A stretch of DNA of 64,000 nucleotides, taken from NCBI GenBank assembly GCA_023525715.1, contig CM042012.1:61463205-61527204 (forward strand). The letters run 5' to 3'. Within the stretch, counting starts at the first letter, position 1, and the number at the start of each line of letters is the position of its first letter. Made by a program: the position numbers and the translations under genes. Of this stretch, positions 53,856 to 64,000 are shown one piece after another. Below the pieces are notes generated by a model. The model worked only from the letters and a program-made list of their open reading frames with translations, made no database searches and was not told the origin of the DNA. The stretch is from Cichorium intybus. Taxonomy: Eukaryota > Streptophyta > Magnoliopsida > Asterales > Asteraceae.

Positions 53856-54668
53856 CCTTGACTATAGGGAATTAGGTTAATTGCCTTAACCTAGTCTATA
53901 GCCTCTAAGGTCCTCTCGTATGCTAGTTTATAAAATGCACACACAATTGCATGCAATTCGCACTTAGAAAATCCTAGGAATACCTTTGTGTGCTAATTGC
54001 TCCCTTATGTGCTTACGTATTATTCCCGACACTTATATGTGTGCATACACTTGTGAATTTTCTCCTCTTTCTCTTAAAATCACATACATACTCAAATGGT
54101 TTCAAAATAAAAATTTATATACATATATATTCCTTAGAGCTCATAAGAAATTAAAAGTCATCCACTCTAGTTGGGTAGGATCAAAGTAATGGACGCGTAG
54201 TAACTGGAAGGGGGAGGTGCCGGTAGCCCGAAAGTCCTAACTAGGTAAGCATTCGTATACATCCCAATCAACCGAGGGACCAATTTGCTTACCTGGGTAC
54301 CAAAGGCGAGAGTTCCCAAACCTATAGGCCAAAGCGCGTCACTCACATTACTTTTGAGCCATCAAAATACCAGACCTTATCAAACATATCCGAAAGGATA
54401 CACTCCAAAATGGCCAACTCATTGGACTATTAAGTTCCCTAATGGGCCTTGAAGTGGGAAAAACATGTGAAAACTTAGTATTGTGGGGGCCCACGCAATT
54501 GCTACATGCTTCACATTTAGTACCCATGGAAAGCCCAAAAGGTGCCCAACACTCCTAACCATGGCCCAACAAGTGTTTTACAATCATTTTACCCAACAAT
54601 GTCTACAAACTTAATTTTCATAATCAATTTACAAATAACTCACAAGTCCATATGCGTGTTTCTCATAG
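53856..54668 (+). other. Leader of gypsy copy 2
   Basis: Non-coding leader of about 810 bp up to the gag ATG. In copy 1 only the part corresponding to 54349 onward remains. Confidence 0.6.
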
Positions 54669-57600
54669 ATGGCATTACGACCCCCATACGCTACTCGTAA
54701 CAACCGAAGGCTAGCCACCCTTATCGCTAAGGAGGTAGCAAATATCATCCCAACAATTGCAACCCATCTTCATGCTCTTCAGCCGCAAGCTCCAGCAACC
54801 ACTCATCGTTGCTCGTTTAAGCACTTTCGTAGCTGTAATCCGCCTTACTTCAAAGGCATCGATGGTGCCACCGCACTCCTCACATGGATCCAAGAAATGG
54901 AGAGTACTTTCATCCACAGCGAGTGCCCTGAGGACCTGATGGTCCGTCATGCTACAGGATGCCTCCAAGGTCATGCTCTCACATGGTGGAACCTAGAAAA
55001 ACGGACAAAGGGAGAGGGTGTTGCATTGGGAATGACCTGGCCAAAACTAAAGGAACGCATGAGGGAGAAGTTCTGCCCTGACAGCGAATTACAAACTCTC
55101 GAGGATGAATTTTGGAATCTGAAACAGGTGGGGGGCGATAACGCGACCTATACCAATTGATTCCATGATCTCTCGAGACTCCTACCTCACATGGTTCAAC
55201 CTATGAAAACTGCAATACACCGCTACATCAAAGGGTTACCGCGCCAGATCCGTGATTCGGTGACCAGCAGCAGGCCATCTACCCTGGAATCCGCTATTGA
55301 AATAGCAGGTCAACTCAACGAGGATAATATGAACGATGGTGTCCTCCCACGCAAGGGTTCAAAGATGACAACTGAAAAGCCGACCCCTGAGACTCCCCTA
55401 ATTGTCAAGTCCGAGTCCTCACACCGACACGAAAAAAAGAAGCGGAAAAGCCATCACCACAACCATGCTGTTATTACCCCTGCTGCTCCTATCACCCAAG
55501 TCACCCAACCAAACAAAAAGCCGTATACAGGACCTCACCACCTCTGTAACCATTGTAACTATCACCATATGTCCACCAGCCCGTGTCGCCTTTGTAGGAC
55601 TTGTGGTCGCTATGGCCACTTGGCGGACACATGCCGTGCACCGAAAACTCAGCGACCATTCGCTCTACCCTCAAATCAGCAAACACAAACCCGGTATCCA
55701 ACTGGAACATGCTTCAACTGTGGTGACCCCACCCATTTCAGAAACGCGTGTCCTAGGCTTGTCAATATCATTAACACTCAAGCCCAGGCAAATCCAACAA
55801 TGCATGTTCCAGCTCCCAAAGGCCGAGCATTTGTCATTATCGCAACCCAAGCACAGACCGATAACAAGGTCGTAAATGGTACGTTTCTCATAAATGACTG
55901 CTACGCATCAGTACTTTTTGATTCAGGTGCCGATAAAAGTTTTGTGTCTTTGGAATTTGAACCCATACTTCACACACCTCGCACGATTCTTGATGAAAAC
56001 TTTACCGTAGAAGTCGCCAATGGAAAATACATTTCACTCAATGCAGTCATCCAAGATTGCACTTTCGATTTTTCCGGTCATAAATTTTCCGTCAATTTAG
56101 TTCCTATGGACTTGATGAATCGGGTATTTAAACCTTATCTCGACCGTTTTGTTATTGTCTTTATTGATGACATCCTCATTTACTCCAAGACAATGGCAGA
56201 CCATGAAAGACACCTTCGTCTAACTCTCCAAACATTGCAAGGAAATCAGCTTTATGCCAAATTTTCGAAATGCGAGTTTTGGTTAAATGAGGTACAATTC
56301 CTCGGTCATATTGTAAGTGACAAGGGTATTTTAGTCGATCCCGCAAAAGTTGAAGCAGTCAAGAATTGGAAAGCCCCACATACCCCCAAGGAAATTCGGT
56401 CATTCCTCGGTTTAGCCGGCTATTACCGGCGTTTCATTTCAAATTTCTCAAAGATCGCTTTACCGCTTACTTTTCTCACTTGCAAGGGTACGCCATTTGA
56501 TTGGGGACCCAAGCAGGAAGACGCTTTCCAAACTCTTAAACAAAGATTGTGTGACGCTCCAATTCTTACACTCCCTGAAGGATCCGAATATTTCGTGGTA
56601 TACTGCGATGCCTCCAATCTCGGTCTAGGTTGTGTTTTGATGCAAAGGGGAAAGGTTATAGCTTACGCATCGCGACAACTCAAAATTCATGAAAGGAATT
56701 ATACGACTCATGATTTGGAGCTCGGTGCCGTGGTTTTCGCTCTTAAAATTTGGAGGCATTACCTTTACGGCACTAAATGCGTAATTTTCACCGACCACAA
56801 GAGCTTGCAACATATTCTTAATCAAAAGGAACTCAACATGAGACAAACACGTTGGGTTGAACTCCTAAATGATTACGAGTGTGAAATACGCTATCATCCG
56901 GGCAAGGCAAACGTGGTAGCCGACGCCTTAAGTCGAAAAGAACATGCCAAAGCATTTCATCTAATATGTTCTCCTATCTTGTCCAATCTCAGTGACCGAA
57001 TTCGAGGAGCCCAACACTCGGCAATTACCGAAAATAACATGCCCACGGGAATTGATGGGGAGTTGGAAAGTAAATCTGATGGTATTTTCTATTATCAAGA
57101 TCGCATCTGGATCCCAGATCGCGACAATCTTCGTACCTTCCTGATGGAAGAAATCCATAAAACTCGATATTCCATTCATCCTGGTGCTGACAAGATGCAT
57201 CATGGCCTGAGAACCAATTATTGGTGGTCGGGAATGAAAAAGGATATTGCTTTATTCGTGGCCAAATGTCTTACATGTTCCAGGGTCAAAGCAGAACATC
57301 AACGACCCTCTGGACTATTGGTCCAACCGGTAATCCCCGAGTGGAAATGGGAAGCGATCGCCATGGATTTCGTAACCAAACTTCCCCGTACCACCAAGGG
57401 ACACAACAGCATTTGGGTAATCATTGACCGTTTGACCAAATCCGCTCATTTCCTTCCCATCCGTGAACATTTCAAGGTCGAACAACTTGCTCGGATTTAC
57501 ATCGACGAGATAGTTAGTCGGCATGGCATCCCTCTCAGCATCATTTCAGATCGTGATGGGAGATTTCTCTCTCGGTTTTGACAATCACTTCAAGCAGCCA

Positions 57601-58430
57601 TGGGAACCCGCCTCGATCTCAGTACCGCCTATCATCCTCAAACCGATGGTCAATCTAAGAGGACAATTCAAACACTCGAAGATATGTTGAGGGCGTGTGT
57701 CTTAGATTTCGGAGGAAACTGGGACTCTCATTTACAGTTGGTGGAATTCTCCTATAATAACAGTTATCATTCTAGCATCAAGATGCCGCCATTTGAGGCA
57801 TTGTATGGCCGTAAATGCCGATCTCTTATTTGCTGGCATGAAATTGGCGAGTCCCACGTGATTCGCACAACAGTGGATTCTCCAATCGTTGGTCCTGATC
57901 TTATCCAGGAAACAACCGACAAAATCACTCAGATTCGCAATAACCTTCTCGCAGCTCGTAGCCGACAAAAGAGTTACGCCGACAAGCGACGCAAACCGCT
58001 TGAATTTACCGTGGGTGACATGGTCATGTTAAAAGTGTCCCCATGGAAAGGTGTGGTTCGATTTGGACGCAAGGGTAAATTGGCACCACGCTATGTAGGC
58101 CCGTTCAAAATCTTGAAAAGGATCGGACCAGTAGCCTACGAGTTGGATCTACCAATAGAGCTTAATAAAGTTCACCCAGTATTTCATATAGCCAACCTCA
58201 ATAAGTGTTTAGCTGACGAGAACCTTCATGTTCCTCTCGAAGATATCCAAATCGACGAGACAATGCAATTTATCGACAAACCCTTGGAAATTGTAGACCG
58301 AAAGGAAAAGCAACTCAAAAGAAGTCGCATTCCCCTGGTCAAGGTTAGGTGGCAATCAGCACGTGGACCTGAGTATACATGGGAGCGTGAGGATCAAATG
58401 CGTACCAAATACCCGCAACTTTTCTCTTAA
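54669..58430 (+). pseudogene. Tekay-like gypsy gag-pol, copy 2 (nearly open, but dead)
   Basis: One frame throughout, broken by two TGA stops (55158-55160 and 57579-57581). Approximate codons: gag 1-290; CCHC knuckles near 310 and 347; protease DSGA near 416; in-frame deletion at 56106-56110, where protease runs into late RT (the fingers and most of the palm are missing) just ahead of FIDDIL near 497; RNase H near 640-740; integrase zinc finger near 835-880; integrase core to about 1010; C-terminal chromodomain-like RGPEYTWERED typical of Tekay/Del chromoviruses. The usual catalytic Glu in the TDGQSER box is Lys (57657-57659). Internal sequence is about 99 percent identical to copy 1 by eye. 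It could only move with proteins from an intact relative. Confidence 0.9.
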
Positions 58431-58480
58431 GGTACTATCTTCTTAAATTTCGGGACGAAATTTTCTAAAGTAGGGGAGAC

Positions 58481-61251
<2,771 letters not shown>

Positions 61252-61386
61252 GTTTAGTTTTTGACCAGTTTGACTTTTGATCAAACTTGGGTGGTTTAGG
61301 GAATTGGACTGATCGGATTAACCTCTTATTGGTTTGGGTCTTTAAGTTATACCTAATGATGATTTAGGAGGTATGTGTTGCTGAGT
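61252..61386 (+). mobile_element. Older plus-strand LTR fragment, right of the gypsy tandem
   Basis: Continues the TTGAC-rich text that breaks at 44518 (ttgacc at 61261, ttgac at 61269), then ends where another LTR begins (tgtaacaccc at 61387). Confidence 0.45.
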
Positions 61387-63480
61387 TGTAACACCCTATT
61401 TTCATAAAGCTTTATAGTGCTATGGTTTTTATAAAAGTCATGTGTATAAGACATGAGCAGCAAAATGCAGTTTAACAAAAACATTTAGTGTACATATTTA
61501 CCATCGTGGGTGTTACAAATCCATACCAAAACAAACCATAGCAAGCAAATAAAGGATTAACCATATGTCAAAAAGTTGGAAGCTATCTTTAGCTACACGC
61601 CATCTAATCTTCCAAAACATATCTAGCATAGCATTCCGTCATCCTACACTTGCAAACATGAACAAAACAAACCATAGCAAGCAAATAAAGGATTAACCAT
61701 AAGTCAAAAAGTTGGAAGCTATCTTTAGCTCCACGCCATCTAATCTTCCAAAACATATCTAGCATAACATTCCGTCATCCTACACTTGCAAACATGAACC
61801 TGTGATACATGGCATGAAAATAAAATTACGTAAGACGAAAACGCCTCGGGAGTTATATGAGTTTTCTGGAATCAAAACATTTATATCAAATATCGTTTTT
61901 AATCTTTATAATCAAAGCATATCATAGCAATTGTGTAGAAATCTACGCCATTAAAACATAAGATTAATTTTTGCTTGCAAAAACCTTTCCATAACAAACT
62001 TTAAATGAAAACATTATCATCATAAAACTTCATTACTTTACTTGATTTATATTCATTCACATTTGGATTTGTATACTTAGGGCCTTAATCACCTTAGGTG
62101 ATACCCCAAGTTTGAGCCAGGGTAGAAAGAACAACATAAGTCCACCCTAGCACCTTCGCTTTTAGGACATCTACTTCATGAAGGGGTTGGTACCACCCCA
62201 GTAGAGTCCTCTAGATTCCTTGCGGGAATCTCTCGCCCGGGCACAAAGAACCATGTTCTTTGTTCATACTGTTGTACAATTAAGTACCAATCATCCATAA
62301 ACAAGGCTATTTACATCAAAAACATTCTTTAAAAACCATATTCGGCTTAATATCAAATCTTACCTTCAAAACGTAGTTGGCTTAATGCCAAGTCATACTT
62401 TAAAAACATAAAGGTAAACTTTATTCAATTATGCTTTCAAAACTTTCGTTCATAGACATAGTATATTCATAAACATGACTTAAGTAGAAAAATTTGGATT
62501 TCATTTCATATTTGAAAATCACATAAAATATATAATTACTTAGCCATGTACCCCCAGAATGGAAAAAATACCACATGTACTCACCTTGATTAAGGACGAA
62601 GCTAATCGATTCCTAGAGCACTCGTTCCCTTATCTCGAGCACCACCTTGATCACCACCTATTATAATTACACAATATGTACTCATTAACACTTATAGTAC
62701 ATTTCATTCATCTAGGAGGAATCCTCACAATCACTTAATCCAATAATAAACCTTAGCTATAACTTTGTATAACTGATTAGTATTTGTACCATTTTAAGGT
62801 TATGGCAACCCTAACCTTTCCAATGTACATATTTAATAGCATCACATTATTTCTAAAAATGAAATTCCTTCAAACCATTCATTAACATATTTATAATCCC
62901 ACCAATAATTATCTCAAGAGTTTACTTAATAGTTCTTGAACAATTATTCATCTAGTAACACCATATTGTTAAACATGACATAATTATCCTTATATAAAGA
63001 TAATCCATCCATGATTCTTGTAGAATCTTGACCAAAGCAAACTACATTCATGCTAGATAATTATATCTTGAAGATTATATGATGTTGGATGTAAACCTTT
63101 GTTTACTAGTCATTATCTAACTACTAGCAACAATTATCCATCATCAATTTCATGAAACCCCAAATTTCCCAAAATTAGGGTTCATGCTATAATTCGAAAT
63201 TCCATGGAATTAACTTAAACAATTTGTAGGGAATTGTTTCTTACCTCAATAGGATCACTTTGCCTCAAAAAGCCTTTGATTTCTCTTAATTTGGTGCATT
63301 AATTTGGATTACACACACTCAAACACCAAGAACACACACACTTGGGTTTGAGATAGTTTTCTAGAGAAATGAGGGTCAAAATGGTTGTCATTCCCTTAAT
63401 CTCGTCCATAAATCCATAAGAGATAGTGGGTTATGACGACGCCTAGTAATATCAAGTATTTTAGTCGTCGTTGAGCCCTA
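61387..63480 (-). mobile_element. LTR-like block, minus orientation
   Basis: On the minus strand it ends ..GGGTGTTACA (61396-61387). A splice-donor-like AAG|GTGAGT lies near 62585, and a typical LTR R/U5-like text (tctctagaaaactatctc, caaacccaagtgtgtgtg) near 63310-63370. Hairpins AGATTCC..GGAATCT (62213-62231) and CAAAGAAC..GTTCTTTG (62244-62262) are perfect. The right edge is not certain. No coding sequence. Confidence 0.45.
61528..61799. repeat. 136-bp tandem duplication
   Basis: Unit 1 is 61528-61663 and unit 2 is 61664-61799; both start aaaacaaaccatagcaagc and end gcaaacatgaac, with only about three differences. Confidence 0.95.
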
Positions 63481-64000
63481 GTCTGAGTAAAATATATATC
63501 TGAAACGGTTATAGTACTAACGTTGTGTCTAATGCTTGTGTGCAAATTATATACAATACAGGGGTTAAAAGCATGCAAAATGGTGAAGTTTGGAATGAAG
63601 TCCACTTTCAGGCGAAGGCATACACGTGCCGCGGTTTGGAGGACACGCGCGTCACGGGCAGCTTTGTATTGGATCAGAGTTTCAAAATTTAAAGTGCGAA
63701 CATCGAGGTTACAGATAAGGACGCGCCGCGGATTTGACCTTTGCGCGCCGCGTCCTGACATTTTTCGCAACTATAAATAGAGGGCTTCGGTTCGTGATTC
63801 GGGAGCAAAGACCCGACCTTTGAGTGGAACTCAGGCTTCTTCGACTCTTATTTTCGTATTTCTTTGATCGGTAGTTGGTAGATTGCTAGTTTTAGTTTTA
63901 TTTCTTGTTTTTCGGTATTGTTTATCACGTGTGTTCAACGGTTGACTTGTAGAATCTGTTTGATCACGTGATTCTGGATTATCGACTGAAGTCAGAAACA
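63481..64000 (+). mobile_element. Plus-strand LTR promoter region running off the window
   Basis: Holds paired GC boxes (63722-63731 and 63743-63752), a TATA box (63772-63779) and a T-rich leader-like text. No coding sequence; likely the U3/R part of another LTR element. Confidence 0.45.
63772..63779 (+). promoter_or_regulatory. TATA box (TATAAATA) with GC boxes upstream
   Basis: tataaata inside gcaactataaatagaggg, 19 bp downstream of the second GC box. Confidence 0.6.

Overview
This window is plant nuclear DNA, almost certainly from a eudicot with a repeat-rich genome; the style of the repeats suggests Asteraceae, but that is an inference, not a proof. Evidence for a plant: Ty1/copia and chromovirus (Tekay/Del-like) Ty3/gypsy elements with initiator-Met tRNA primer sites, a PIF/Harbinger element with a Myb-like ORF1, CACTA ends, hAT MITEs, a plant L1-type LINE, long (TA)n tracts, and one small gene of a plant-only type. 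Only one likely host gene was found (10670-11164, minus strand). Nearly everything else is transposon or transposon debris.

Layout. 1-9.8 kb: decayed debris (a gypsy-type gag-like pseudogene, a three-subunit minisatellite split by a hAT MITE with an 8-bp target duplication, a PIF ORF1 tail, a truncated minus-strand copia gag-pro with its primer site, an LTR-like block with a TTCGGAA motif array, a second hAT-like MITE). 10.1-11.2 kb: a CACTA terminus and the host gene. 10.4-17.2 kb: nine (TA)n tracts separated by short modules that recur as two families, one with long inverted ends and a roughly 510-bp internal repeat carrying perfect 30-bp palindromes. 17.2-23 kb: SINE-like, MITE and CACTA debris.

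23.0-32.4 kb: a PIF/Harbinger element (TAA duplication, 16-bp ends) whose ORF1 is split by a young 7.5-kb minus-strand LTR element (774-bp LTRs, TSD gtttt). The 6-kb interior of that LTR element has no recognisable gag or pol but is dense in hairpins, including four with a near-invariant 22-nt loop and different but still complementary stems. 32.5-33.7 kb: hAT transposase fragment. 33.8-43.9 kb: a minus-strand LINE split by a complete, apparently intact 9.1-kb copia element (TSD ctccc; one 1339-codon gag-pol).

43.9-61.4 kb: an older LTR split by a Tekay-like tandem, LTR-interior-LTR-interior-LTR. Both interiors carry the same in-frame deletion from protease into RT, the same stop in integrase and the same Glu-to-Lys change at the catalytic integrase glutamate; copy 1 has also lost its primer site. 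61.4-64 kb: a minus-strand LTR with a 136-bp tandem duplication, then the promoter of a plus-strand LTR running off the end.

Relative order from nesting: minisatellite, then hAT MITE; PIF, then the minus-strand LTR element; LINE, then copia; older LTR, then the Tekay tandem. The candidate undescribed structure is the family of four stem-loops inside the 7.5-kb LTR element.
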